Positions 9,076-20,530 of a stretch of DNA of 64,000 bases are shown here, piece by piece. The DNA lies in NCBI GenBank assembly GCA_032622095.1, contig CP136061.1, forward strand, positions 98,269,345 to 98,333,344. Direction: 5' to 3'. The notes under the pieces were generated by a model. The model worked only from the letters and a program-made list of their open reading frames with translations, searched no databases and was not told where the DNA came from. The position numbers were made by a program, and so were the translations under genes. The stretch's first letter is position 1. Each line of letters opens with the position of its first letter. The DNA is from Siphonodentalium dalli. Taxonomy: Eukaryota; Mollusca; Scaphopoda; Gadilida; Siphonodentaliidae.

Positions 9076-10667
9076 CAGGTTAGATTTTTCTAAAGGGACG
9101 CTGTTGTATCAGGACCAGAAACGGGAGGGCAGCTTTCTTTTGTTTCCGATTTTCACCAAACGTATACAGAATCATCTCCATGATATGATGCATATATTGG
9201 TGTGGTTTAAAGACGTCCATATTGGCGCAGTTCAAGTCAGGGATGCACATAGGTGGAGTGTACGCCAAATTGACGTCGTTTGGATGAGATTGTATTTCCA
9301 CCAAATTGATATTCTGCGTGATACGAGGAATCTAATTTAATTGCGTCAAATTTGTACCGCTTGGGTGAGAGCCGGGACAGTATATTGTATAATAATTTGT
9401 TTAGCCGCCGATTGCCACCAATTATACATATATATAATGAGTCTAATTATATGGTTTAACTAAACCTTTGGCGAGTAGAACATGTCGACATACGGTTCGC
9501 GAGTGGAACGACATATGTTGTTTCAGGAAATGTAATTTTTATGTAGACATAACATCAATTAATCATCTGATTTATAAATGAAGGAGGTAGTTTTTATATA
9601 ACGTCCCAAAGTATAAGTGCAATAGATTATGATAGCACACGTAAACAGAAAACACGCATCAATTAAACGAATTATTGGACCATTTTGACCCGAATGTATT
9701 AATTATTATTGCTATGACGTTGACGTTAAACTAACGCATGCCGTCCTGTATATGACATTATGAACGTAAAGTGTGGCCACGTTTGAGTCAGGGATGGGGA
9801 GGCGAGGGTCACCAAACTTGATACAAATATGTTTGGCGCCAATTTCCACCAAATTGATACACGTTCTTCGCAAATGATATGAGGAATCAAAACTTGCAGA
9901 CTGGTCGAAAATATGGGATAAACAGCCAATTGAAAACAATCGAGGCATTTTTTAGGAAAAGTTGACACGGCGACTTTTTAACCTACTTCGAGTGTCCTGA
10001 ATACATTCCAGATGCCTGTCAAGCTATGTGACCTATATTTTACCCACAAATTTGGGGCCAAATATTGGAAAATTTGGTTAAATCATCAATTTATGGATTT
10101 TCAGGAATGTATTCAATTCAAATTCAGGATTATCAGGCTCCATATGGAAACAATTCAAATTCACAAGCCCTTAAAATGTCATGTCTATTTTGTCGGCCTC
10201 ATGTTATGGATTCCAGAACAGAAAACCATTCCCAGTTTCAACAAGTATTTTGTTTTAGTTATGTGCCTTCACAAACGGGAGTTTACCTGATTTTGGAGCC
10301 TCAATTTCTCAGAATGAGCCGAATTCCGTATTTTATGGGTGAATTATTAAAAAACAAAACTAGAGCAAAATGAAGGTCCTTTTCACTGTTTTAGTAATTT
10401 CCGCACTAGATTATACACAAACAAAGGATATATTTATGCATCTATGATTAAGAAGAAAAACATATTCTCAAACAAAATGTGTGTTCCATTGTGTAGACTT
10501 ACCGCATTTGCCTCTGACAAAGAACTCATGTGATGAAATTCAATCGATATCCATAACACTGTAGAACCAGTAGACAGTTGGTTCTGTGGAGTACCAAATC
10601 GTTCGCTCCAAGCTGATTGGATGAGACGATCACGTGTGCGGTGTGTCGATTGTGTAATATGATTAAA
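9076..10667. other. No gene; scattered short repeats
   Basis: Contains two copies of the dispersed AGTCAGGGATG(G/C) repeat (9236 and 9786) with similar AATTT...CACCAAATTGAT surroundings. The open frame over 10065-10373 lacks an ATG start at its head and has no recognised motif. Confidence 0.4.
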
Positions 10668-10787
10668 ATGGCCGCGCATCGACTCGCCGTCAACTGTCGT
10701 TTTAGAGTACCTTATAACAACGGAGAAACACGACATAACACCCGCTTGCATATTTTATTTGAAGCCGAATTCGGCCTCGACTTACAG
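10668..10787 (+). CDS. Candidate first coding exon, unknown protein
   Basis: ATG in a strong context (AAAATGG) opens 40 codons (MAAHRLAVNCRFRVPYNNGE..., ending ILFEAEFGLDLQ), followed by a CAG|GT donor at 10787/10788 in phase 0. The upstream 100 bases hold an inverted CCAAT (GATTGG) and are locally CpG-rich, as a promoter might be. The residue mix looks coding. No family is recognised and no downstream exon was found, so this is tentative. Confidence 0.28.
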
Positions 10788-10899
10788 GTACACTTTTGAA
10801 CAGCCGTGAAATGATAAATAGTTTTTATTTTGGCCAAATTTGGCGGAATTGGAACAAAGAGTTACTTCTTGTACTGTAGAAGTTCTGGAATAATGTATA

Positions 10900-11240
10900 T
10901 TGTTATGTGCTATAATAGATCGATTGGTAGTTCACACAGACCTGTTGCAGATGTCTGATTTATGGTTAAAGCCCATTACTGATAACGCATAAAATATATA
11001 TCTGCAAAAATCACAAGCCATTGCGATTAATCGCAAACCTTTGTGATAAATCGAAATCCTTTACACTAAATCGCATATATTTATCGTAAAGTGGTTTGCG
11101 ATTCGCAAAGGTTTGCGACGTATCTCAATGTAGTTTTTTATTTGTCGGGCTATTACAGATCGATTGGTGTTTCACACAGACCTGTTTAAGATGTGTGATT
11201 TATAATGTTTACTTTAATATTCTTACATATGTAGATCCCA
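10900..11240 (+). repeat. TCGCAAACCTTTG repeat family, single copy
   Basis: Alternating GCGATTAATCGCAAACC-like short palindromes, flanked by GATCGATTGGTGTTTCACAC and AGACCTGTT. The inverse-oriented multicopy version is at 24050-25110. Confidence 0.65.
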
Positions 11241-11448
11241 TTAATAATTCATGTTTTAAATGTCATTGCGGTCTGTCTATCGGATCCCCAGTACTATACA
11301 TAGAGTATAGATAAATTGTTTATATATATACATATTATTTGTTTAAAACCATACGTGCATTTCTCTGGCGTATATTGCCACAGTGGTCCTCATGTTCTTA
11401 ATTAAAATCAGATACAATATGTTAAGAACAATATCACTAATTCCACTG

Positions 11449-11905
11449 GTGGGTGGCCCGTCACAAATATCCATTAGAAGCACACTCACCCCGCACCATG
11501 AGTACCACCCCGAGGGAGTGAAACTGGGTATGTACCATTATCGAGAACGGTGCGGATTTCGGTCAATTTGACGGCATGGGTGGGTGGCCCGCTCCAAATT
11601 AGAATCACACCACGTATCCGGGGGGTACCACCCCGATGTGGTGAAATTGAGTATGGACCATTTCCGAGAATGGTAAGGATTTCGACCAATTTGACGGTAT
11701 GGGTGAGTGGCACGTAGAAAAGAACAACAGAAAGACCCATATCCTGACCCGTATACCCGTGGGTACCATGCACCCGAGGGGGTGAACATGTGGTATGAAC
11801 CATTTTCGAGAACGGTAAAGATTTCGGCAAATTTGTCTGCATAGGTGGTTGGTCCACCCCATATACACCATAGAAACATCCCCACCGACCCCGACCCAAT
11901 TGCCT
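11449..11905. repeat. ~120-bp satellite array
   Basis: Four diverged units containing GGTGGCCCG, GGTACCACCCCGA, GAGAACGGT and AATTTGACGG. The same unit lies in opposite orientation at 14545-15010. Long ORFs on the minus strand here come from the repeat. Confidence 0.75.
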
Positions 11906-13559
11906 CCAAGTTTTCGGAAATCAACATATCATTACTTGTTGTATCTTTCCTGCTGGAATAGCCATTTGGCCCCAGTTTCGGTTAATATTCAGAGTACATT
12001 GCTTCAGTTCTCCGTGATCCACGACATCAATTAGGCTAGCCCCCCCTCAAACCAAATCAGGGCACGTTAACCGTTCTTATTTGCCAGCAGCATTTCGTAA
12101 AGTGTACGAGGCTTTTGTGAACAGAACGATTCAACAAAGTGTGTAGTGTGTTAATATGTGCATACCCTTTGTCAACATTAGAACATATATGTTCAGTTCG
12201 TGGTGCGTTCAAGACTTCTAATCTGATAGGAGAACATCAAAGCATACACAATGTTTGAACTAACACTTGTCACCTTGATCAGGCTTGTTTGGTGGTATAA
12301 TATACAATATCGACTTTTTGTCGATTCGGAGAGACTCTAACAAAAACTTTGACACCAACAATTATTTTGCATTTGTCATAGAAACATCCCCACCCGACTC
12401 CCGCCCCAATTGCCACAAATAATTATTTCACAAGTCGCCTTCACACTCATAAGGTATGCGATGTTCAGATATACATGCATGTCAAACAACGCGGACGCTA
12501 TTTCTGAGATCATAAGGAGTGAAAAAAGAGTATCTGGAAATAAAAAGGATTTTCTGTCTCTGTATACATATCTCAGCCATGTCATGGAATATGGGATTTG
12601 TAGATTCGCTGTCTATCATTCAAAAGATGGCACAATACCCGTGGTTCAATTAACCTTATGTTGACAAAACATCACAAACATGGCGAGCTTGTGATGTGCG
12701 CAAGTAGCCTAAATAGGCATCTCGCATGAGCGCATTGTAGTTTTGTCCTGTTTGCTGATCTGTCGGAATATTAGCCATGATTTGTCGACAATTAGTGTTA
12801 ATAAAACCCTCAAAATAACGTTCCTTTGGGTATTGAAATAAGCGTCCATGTTACAACTTGAGCATGGCTATGCGCTTAACGTTATATTTATGACACGAAT
12901 GAATACAACGTCATATCATGGAATACTATTGGTGTAAACAGTATTTAATCCATATAATTCATAAAGTAATTACAATATAATAATAAGTTATATGGTATGG
13001 AGGGGATTCGACAGCAAGCTGATAGCTTATATGTGCCGTCTCCGGTTATGGTCTGACCGAGCCCACGACGTGAGTGTGCTTGGATTAAGTGCGATGTATT
13101 TCAAACAATTTGAAGTTCACAGTTGGTGTTTATTTGTTTTTTTGCCTCGCATTAACTCACGCAGTGGGCTCGTTCGATATGTGTGTCGATATTAAGTTTT
13201 ATGGAATAAACGGTTTAAGTGAGACTAAGAGCTGGTATTAATAATACAGTTGGTATTAGTACAATTGTTATCAGATCAGTGGGAGAACGGGGGAGAATTA
13301 GATAGTAATGTTTCAAATAGAGGAGAATTTAAAGATATATGGATAATCTGATGTAGACATAATGATTTTGAAGAGATGGCCTATACCCTCTGAGCCGACA
13401 TCGCACCATGGTAACAGTTCACAGTGAATTCGAACGCGGAGTGTGTTCGTATGTGGTCAGGTTATAATCTAGCTCATTGTTGCATATCTTCCGATTTGAT
13501 TTGGTTATTATGCGCGTTATTATGCGCGTATGTGGTTTAACGGACGAGTCCTCGGGGCC
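11906..13559. other. No gene recognised
   Basis: Positions 12378-12417 repeat about 35 bases of 11869-11905 (CATAGAAACATCCCCACC...CCCAATTGCC). The rest is AT-rich and shows no supported frame. Confidence 0.4.
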
Positions 13560-14470
13560 ATTACTAATTGAATCGTTTGGTGCTTGGGATATATTTTTGT
13601 ACTTCTCTGAAAATGGTTATATTATCGTCATGTGAGAGTTCGGTGGAACCGCGGAGTAGCACATCGGTTGCAATGTTATAAAGGCCAGACACTGTGGTTA
13701 GTAATAAGGCTCTTTGTAAGTCGTATCTTTCGCATTCGAGTAAATAATGTTCGGTATCCTCTAGCTTACCGTAAGCACACATGCGTTGATTAGAAAAAAA
13801 ATTTGAATATGTGTGGTAATTTAAGTGGCTACAGTGCAGTCTAAGTCGAGAGTGCTAGACCTGCGCGTCGCGTGTGTAGGCATAATAAAACCATTTAGGG
13901 ATATTGTTCAGGTTAGAGTTCAATGACTTTGAGAATGTCACTATCGAAACCATGGAATTCCTGCTTGTGTCAAGGTTATTCCACAACGTGGTTGTCGAGG
14001 GAAAGAAGGATCTTCTGTGATATTCATTATCGAAAACTGTGACCATAAAACGATTGCCTTGTCTGGTGACACGCCCGATATCTGACTGTGAGTTGGAGGT
14101 ACTAAAGTTCTTAGATATATTGGTGCCTGGCCATGCACCATTTTGTAGAATAGCTATATGGAATACGATTAGGCCACTTCCTAATGGCGCCGAAACATGT
14201 GTCATTATTATCGCGCCGAAAGCGCAATTATGAAGTGTTCCTAATAGTAGTCCATATCTTTCGGTGGTGTACGTTAAGCGTGACCATCGATTCTTTGTTT
14301 TAATCACATCACTTGCGCACATCATTTTAGTTTGATGCGCACCAAATTCAAGTATTCCTTTATTTCCATTATGGCCGCGGAGAGTTGAATATTTATATGC
14401 ACGATGCACTAAACGTTTACGGTTACCTCTGTTTTCTTGCGACTCGATGTTGCCTAATTTATAGCGACAT
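13560..14470 (-). mobile_element. LINE retrotransposon ORF2 C-terminal end, frameshifted
   Basis: The minus strand carries successive pieces of the part after the reverse-transcriptase domain of a non-LTR element. These are KMVHGQAPIYLRTL around 14140-14100, then one frame over EYHRRSFFPSTTTLWNNLD and SIVTFSKSLNSNL (~14040-13920), then after another shift LRLHCSHLNYHT and a zinc-knuckle-like MCAYGKLEDTEHYLLECERY (~13860-13720), ending at a stop near 13564. The order and the ...ED-x-EHYLL-x-C... motif are typical of Jockey/CR1-like LINE tails. The catalytic RT region is absent, and at least two frameshifts show a dead 5'-truncated copy. Confidence 0.65.
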
Positions 14471-14544
14471 TGCTAATAGGTGGGAAATCATTTTGTAGCG
14501 CAGTGTCCATGTTTAGGCGGGGTAAGGAGTCGGCTGTTTCTGGT

Positions 14545-15010
14545 GGGTATTTGTGGTGGGCCACCCACTCATGCCGACAAATTGACCGAAATCATTACCG
14601 TTCTCGAAATTGTTTACCTCTCGAGTGGTTTCCCTTTCCCCGGGGGTGAGGGGAGGGAATGTTTCTAGAAAGTATGTGGGCATGTTCAGTCAAATTGACC
14701 GAAATCCTCACCGTTCTCGAAAATGTTCAATACTCATATTTCACCCCCGCTGGACGGTACCCCTGGGTGAGGGGTGGTGTATTTCTATTGATATAAGCGG
14801 GCCACCCACCCATGCCGTCAATTTGATCCAAATCATTACCGTCCTCGAAAATGGCCGATATCCAATATTCACCACTCGGATGGTACCGCCGGGGCGAGGC
14901 CATCCCATGCTGTCAAATTGCCAGAAATTCTTACCGTTCTTGAAACCGGTCCATACCCATGTTACACCCACTCGTGGGGTACCCAAACAGGGTGCGGCGT
15001 GACGATGGTG
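14545..15010. repeat. ~120-bp satellite array, inverted relative to 11449-11905
   Basis: About four units with GCCACCCA(C)CCATGCCG, CAAATTGACCGAAATC, ACCGTTCTCGAAA and GGTACCCC. The two arrays bracket the LINE tail as large inverted repeats. Confidence 0.75.
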
Positions 15011-15160
15011 CGTTTCTATTAAGTATTTGGGACGGACACGTTGACCGAAAAGTACATTTTTGCAAACAAAGATTACGGAATAAGTTCCAAAAGTTATGTT
15101 CGCAGAACAATGTGGATTTAAAATTATGGCACAGCGCCTAAATGCTTGCTTATGAGCAGG

Positions 15161-15250
15161 CTCCTGTGGGTAAATGAAAAATATAAATATAGACTATACA
15201 GGTGTTACTGGTATAGTCTATATTGGTATTTTAGTTACCACCCACAGGAG
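15161..15250. mobile_element. Short hairpin element
   Basis: Arms of about 40 bases start CTCCTGTGGGTAA and end CCCACAGGAG. The central stem is ATAGACTATAC/GTATAGTCTAT with an 11-base loop. Confidence 0.6.
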
Positions 15251-15665
15251 ATTGTGTTTAATCACCATTTTTATTCGAATGGTATTTACAAACGTTTAAC
15301 ACAGCAAGTGTTGTTTGCAAAATATTGATCTATATTTGTTGCATATACACATAAATATAGCATAATACATTCAAAATAGCCTAAACATACTATAAGTTGC
15401 CCCAATATTTTCACACGTTGTCCAACAAGTGCCAGAAATATTAAACCTGCAAAACCATTTGGGCTATTCAACCATATGATACTTTTCAATATACACTGAA
15501 AACAAATCGGGTCATTATCAGTAATCTAAGTTAGTAACAAGCATTAGGAGTCACTTCGACTAACCCACACCTTTCAGCGGCTCACTGTGACTAACTCTGG
15601 TCTCAGTAATAGTGACTAAGTTACTCGAAGAATAAATTTAATTTCAACACGGCGTCAAATTAAGC
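15251..15665. other. No gene recognised
   Basis: AT-rich, with a possible degraded GACTAA-type repeat at 15500-15640. No supported frame. Confidence 0.4.
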
Positions 15666-16167
15666 TTAAAGGTACGGTTGGCCTTGGCGGTGGGTATCCT
15701 GTGAAAATATTTCCACCCATCAAAAACCGCCACAAACTGAAAGATCATCAAAATGTAGACAGACTTTGTCCGTAAACAAATAAGAAATATCGCATAAGCA
15801 GTATGTTATTGTCATTTGTTTGACCATGGTTATGTAAACAAAAGCATAAAAAGTAACTTTTCTGGTGTTTGTTTATATTATGATGGTAAACATAAAGAGC
15901 GTTCTTTGTTGCTGAATTCCTGATATGGAACTAATAAAGAGCGTTTATATCATTTGTGTGTGATTAACCAGTGACACTGTGCTGTCTTCTGTATCACAAT
16001 CAGGCTATTGTTTATGTAAAATATAGTAGGTATTTATGATAGCATGCTGTTTACGCGATGGTCATGGTATATATGAACGAAACTGCATGCGTTTTAATGT
16101 TTGTCTGTTTACGGTGTTTGGAACAAATATGAATATTTTCGACAACTAAGGCCAACCGTGCCTTTAA
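15666..16167. mobile_element. TTAA-flanked non-autonomous DNA transposon
   Basis: TTAA at 15666-15669 and 16164-16167 flank inverted termini AGGTACGGTTGGCCTT and AAGGCCAACCGTGCCT. TTAA target duplication is the hallmark of piggyBac and Kolobok elements. At 494 bp it has no transposase and must be mobilised in trans. A second copy lies at 23397. Confidence 0.8.
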
Positions 16168-17133
16168 TCATTATTCATTGCTAAATGTTCAATATCCAAG
16201 GCATCGCAATTATCTATCATTGAAAGAATGCGATGAGAGGATATAAAACAAAATGGCATATACCAGAATAAGGCTCCATTATTTGGATAAAAGGTTCTTA
16301 TGTCATAGACACCACAGATATCTCGGAATACATGAACCAGTTAAACAGACCTATATACATACCACAAAATATTGTTATACCTCTCAATAGACCAGTATTG
16401 GAATATATGATTGAAAGCCTGTCCTCATTTTAACTCTGGATAATATGTCTTGTTATATTTTCATCAACTTCTTATGTCAAAATATAAATCTTATCCCCGC
16501 TCTCAAGATATCATACACTCATCAGTACGCCATGAGGTTACAATACACCAAATGATTTGCATCGGCCTCGGTGTTAACAAATCCCGCTGACCTGTATTCG
16601 CAGGAGAGGGTTGACCCTGCACGAGTATTACAAATTAAAGAACGTCCTTTTAGACACACGATGTGCCCAAAAGTACTTGTCAACGTATTGTGTCACACTG
16701 CAGCTTGCCAAACGTCACACTACACTTAAAATAGAGAAAACAATTACAAACCCCTCCCATAAATTATTCGCCAATTGGACAGCCATAACCGTTCACCGTG
16801 TGGCTATATTTGATGTTTCTCGCCGGGAAACACTTTTGTGCATTTTTTCGTGCACTTTTCATACATGTATCATTGACCATTCAGCTGCCAGGAGTTTTGT
16901 TATGCTGATCCTAGCTTGGGGGTCCCAGGGTAAATCACTCTACTAATTTGTATTTGGTGTATTATAACCATGAAGTCATATAATAGATTGGAGTAATTAT
17001 GTACCGTCGTGCGTTATTATAAAAGAAGTGGCTGGTGATTTTGTAAACTTAAGAACGAATTTACGCCTGACCGTGTGTTTCATTGTGGTATGGGCCGTAA
17101 CAAACTGTTATAAAAAAATATAATAAACAGAAG
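16168..17133. other. No gene recognised
   Basis: AT-rich. The longest frame (16611-16946) begins at TTG and has no motif or splice support. Confidence 0.4.
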
Positions 17134-17272
17134 AGTTAACTGTTCTGAGTAGCGTACGTGTTGTCTCATCTTGTGAGATGCGAGGATTGTTTTCACTTGG
17201 CTAGTACATCGTAAAAATAATCCCCCACTAATACTCGAGGGGAAAATCGTACGCTTCTCAGAACAGTTAACT
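17134..17272. mobile_element. 139-bp inverted-repeat element
   Basis: Ends AGTTAACTGTTCTGAGTAGC-GTACG and CGTAC-GCTTCTCAGAACAGTT-AACT are inverted, about 25 bp with one difference, around a 90-base centre. MITE-like. Confidence 0.65.
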
Positions 17273-18289
17273 ATTGTCTCTATCTGGTTTTCTGTCTCAG
17301 TCATTTTGCCTAGCTAAGTTAGTCATCCTGGCGACAAACTGTTCACAGTATGTGCATGTATATTTGTACTCATCCACTGACATTCACCACGGATACTGAC
17401 CAAAATTTTATAAAATATTTTTTGCGGCCGATTTCCATCAAATTTATAAATAATTATCTTCAACTTATACAATGAATTTAATATTGTGGCTTAAATAGAC
17501 GCCAAATTTGTGCCGCTCAAGTCAGGGATGGGTATATATGTTGATAACAATACTTGCAATTGATTACCGCCTGTCATTTATTAACCTGGAGTCTAAACAT
17601 GGCATACTCTTACTTGCAGACTTTCATTCCGATATATATCACAAACAAAGTGCAATATATAGGCACCTGGGACGAATTCTTGAACGTATTGTCTGTATGT
17701 GTATAGCCTTAACGATAAGACTAGAGGCAGCTTTAGCATCGTCGGCACATATTCATTATCATTTATATCGATTGGCAAGTGTCGCTTTTCACCGATCCAG
17801 CAGGAAGGGGACTGTTCATGTTTAATTTCAAAACGTTGAATGAAGTACCCAACAAGAAAAGCACAAAGGGCGTTTATTATCCTGTTGTTCTGGGGTATTG
17901 TGTATCACTCTTGTGAGACTGATGACCTTTTGTTGCCGCTGCATTGTTGTCAGAGATGAGAATTGGAAAGGGGTCCAAAATTAGCCTTTGGTTTATCAAA
18001 CAACGTTCTATTGAAATTAACTTTCTATACGAAAGAGCAAAATGTTCATCGAAGCTCCCCATGCATAACAGATTTGTCGTGAGTAGACTGGAGCATCAAA
18101 CCTTGAAATTTACGAAACACAATGGCAATTCAAATTTCGAGAAACATGTAGCTTTTACGTCTTTTGCAATGAAACTTGTTAATATTGACCAATTTTACAC
18201 ATACTAATTGGTTCATCGTGCTAATGTCGGAACGAGGACTCACGAACTCCAACATCTTTGACGAATATTGAACTGCATGAGCATTCATG
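17273..18289. other. No gene; dispersed repeat copy
   Basis: Positions 17490-17535 contain CTCAAGTCAGGGATGGG, a member of the scattered AGTCAGGGATGG repeat. No supported coding frame. Confidence 0.4.
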
Positions 18290-18460
18290 TACAGTAATGC
18301 TCTAAGTAATCGACTTCTTAACCACAGCAGAATTATAGGTAACTTTTCTCGGCGAGAGTTTTCCGATGAATGGCAACAAGCCATATTTCCGATTAAATCC
18401 TGAAAAGTTACCCATAATTATGCTGTGGTTAAGAAGTCGATTACTTAGAGCATTACTGTA
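18290..18460. mobile_element. Complete mariner-like MITE (CAGTAATG family)
   Basis: 171 bp bounded by TA, with nearly perfect ~58-bp inverted termini starting CAGTAATGCTCTAAGTAATC. TA target duplication and CAGT ends are typical of Tc1/mariner derivatives. The inner part holds GATGAATGGCAACAAGCCAT. Other copies: 48100, 59275 and 62288, and a fragment at 1500. Confidence 0.85.
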
Positions 18461-19338
18461 TGTACGTTACAATGTCATAGCGTCCAATTAATACATTAAT
18501 GTAAAACATATCTGGCGGTAAGCTAATGTCTATATATATATATAACATAGTCGTATAAGAGCGACGTATTTTATCCCAAAGGGTTAAACAGATGCGGAGA
18601 TTTAAACCAGAAACTTTTAGAAACGCAAACATGTTCGGTAGCGAAATATTTCACCGATAGATCACTACGCTACCAATACGCCATACCGCATGGAATTCCA
18701 AAGAAGTAAGCAAAATAAAATAAAGCGACAAAGTATTTGGACAAATTGACAACATAATCATGAATCGCGAGAGTTTGGGAAAAATGTTAATTAGGCCACG
18801 AAGCGATTGGGATAACTCTTGAGCAGGAATGGGGAGAACTATATTTTTACACGTAGGGGTGAGCGGCGCGGTCGGTGTCAACTTTCTTTCCAACTTATCG
18901 ATCGAAGAAGACGGTCACCAATTTTTGAAAACCCTCCCTCCCTCCCATTTTTCGTGGTTGTTGGAGAGCACACAGGGTTGATGTCTTTGCCCCCCCCCCC
19001 ACCTTTCGGGGTTTGTTTTTGATGGCGGCGGTTATTGCGCCTCAAAAATTGTTAATTGTTTTTATTATTATTCATGTATCGGCTTCCTGTAATTATGTTT
19101 TGCTAAACAGGTAGCTAAAACCGCATTCCATTGTTTGTCTTTATTTTAACCCTGTGGGATAAATATATATATATATATATATATTTAGTCCAATATTGAT
19201 ATAAGACATGTCTATAGAAAATAATTCATTTAATTAAAATGTCTATAGGCCTTTCGTGGCATTGCCACTTTTCAATAGACGACAATAATGATTATGACGT
19301 CATAGCGTCAAGGGAGATAACTCAATTTAGAGAGAACG
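18461..19338. other. No gene; simple repeats
   Basis: Contains (TA)n at 18533-18543 and 19162-19186, and a C-run near 18991-19000. No supported frame. Confidence 0.45.
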
Positions 19339-19730
19339 TCATTTCCTGAGTGCATTAAGTTTACACTTGAAATGTTTCATATAAAAGTCTTCTCTTTGCT
19401 GTCTGAGTATTTTGCTGTCGGACTGTAGTTTTTGAAACGGGAAAATCGAAAAGTTCCTACCCCCGCATTCATCCAAGTGTGCACTGAGCGGAATTTTTCG
19501 ATATTCTGGTTGTTTAATTTGCTGCTTGTGAATTCTCGTTCTTTCTCGCAGTGTATTGCCCGTTTCTCCGACGTAACTTTCTGAACATCCATGGCAGACG
19601 ATACAATAGATTAAATTCCTTGTCCCACAGTCCATAGAAACATTCGGATACATTTTCATACCATTTTTGTATTTTAGGTTTTCGCCTGTATGGATATAAT
19701 TGCATGTCCCACATCGTTGTGAGCAAGGTG
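19339..19730 (-). mobile_element. Penelope-like element: GIY-YIG endonuclease domain
   Basis: The minus strand reads a linker finger (CSQRCGTCNYIHTG), then FKNG-like and Asn/Asp-Cys spacing (VSMDCGTRNLIYCIVCHGC), then ESYVGETGNTLRERTRIH. The paired IY and YVG strands and the Arg/His helix define a GIY-YIG nuclease. The upstream CxxC and following His residues are the zinc-binding extension typical of Penelope-like retroelements, where this domain cuts the target. About 130 residues are open up to a stop at 19339. The reverse transcriptase that should precede it (higher coordinates) is not found, so the copy is truncated. Confidence 0.75.
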
Positions 19731-20400
19731 ACCATTATAGGAATCAGAACCGACCCTTTGTTTCAAGTAGCTGTGATATTCATAAACACATTCATTTGGA
19801 GATAACCTGCACTATGAACAATCATTGTTCAACGAACTTTACCTGTGTCCGGAATTACGTATCAATTTCAGTGTTTTCTTACCATAAGAAATGGATTTGA
19901 CGCCATGCTTGTTTGCATATTGTGTTACTCTGTCTGCATGTTTACACATTGATCGATTTAATATGATATACAAGTCATATATAGTAATCATAAAACTCTC
20001 TACATTGATCATACAAAAAAAAAAAAAAGCATCCAGATATGGAACATTTAGTTATTGTTGGCAAGGTCAAAGTAAACTTTTTCTGAATTTGTACATAAAA
20101 ATTAAAGGCTGCCAGTTAGAACACCTCAAAGTTACAATTGTTTTGACCTGGAATTGTTCATCTGTATAATTGGCTCCCTAGATTTGTGGAATTTTGTCGC
20201 CAATTATATATGTTGTTTAAAGATACACATAATTAGCATTGCTCGAGTGAGGGTGTGGGTATCATAACTATGGAAGCACGGACTCGGTATGAGTGTTCAT
20301 TGCTTCAATTGTATTATATTCAATGAACGTGAACAAATCTAATTTATTATTGAAATGGCCTTATACAAACAGGATAGCACATTGAGATGTCCTTCAACTC
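19731..20400. other. No gene recognised
   Basis: AT-rich, with a poly(A) run at 20014-20029. No supported frame. Confidence 0.4.
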
Positions 20401-20404
20401 AGAT

Positions 20405-20530
20405 CAAGTTTGAAAATCGGTTCAGATTTTCGCGCATGTCGGGGTTCGAACCCGTTCCAACCTTGTCTAGCCCAAATATGATGATCTTATTCACGACCTA
20501 CATATAACTACCTCGGCTACGGAGACATCC
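20405..20530 (-). mobile_element. tRNA-derived SINE head
   Basis: On the minus strand an A box (TAGCCGAGGTAG, 20519-20508) is followed about 55 bases later by a perfect B box (GGGTTCGAACCCC, 20453-20441). These are the internal RNA polymerase III promoter elements of tRNA genes. The intervening arms do not fold into a normal tRNA, so a SINE head is more likely than a working tRNA gene. The 3' tail is not delimited. Confidence 0.55.

Noticed and set aside
11486-11927. Three long minus-strand ORFs with repeated GGPPTHA-like text
   Set aside because: They arise from the ~120-bp satellite unit read in different frames; no gene features.
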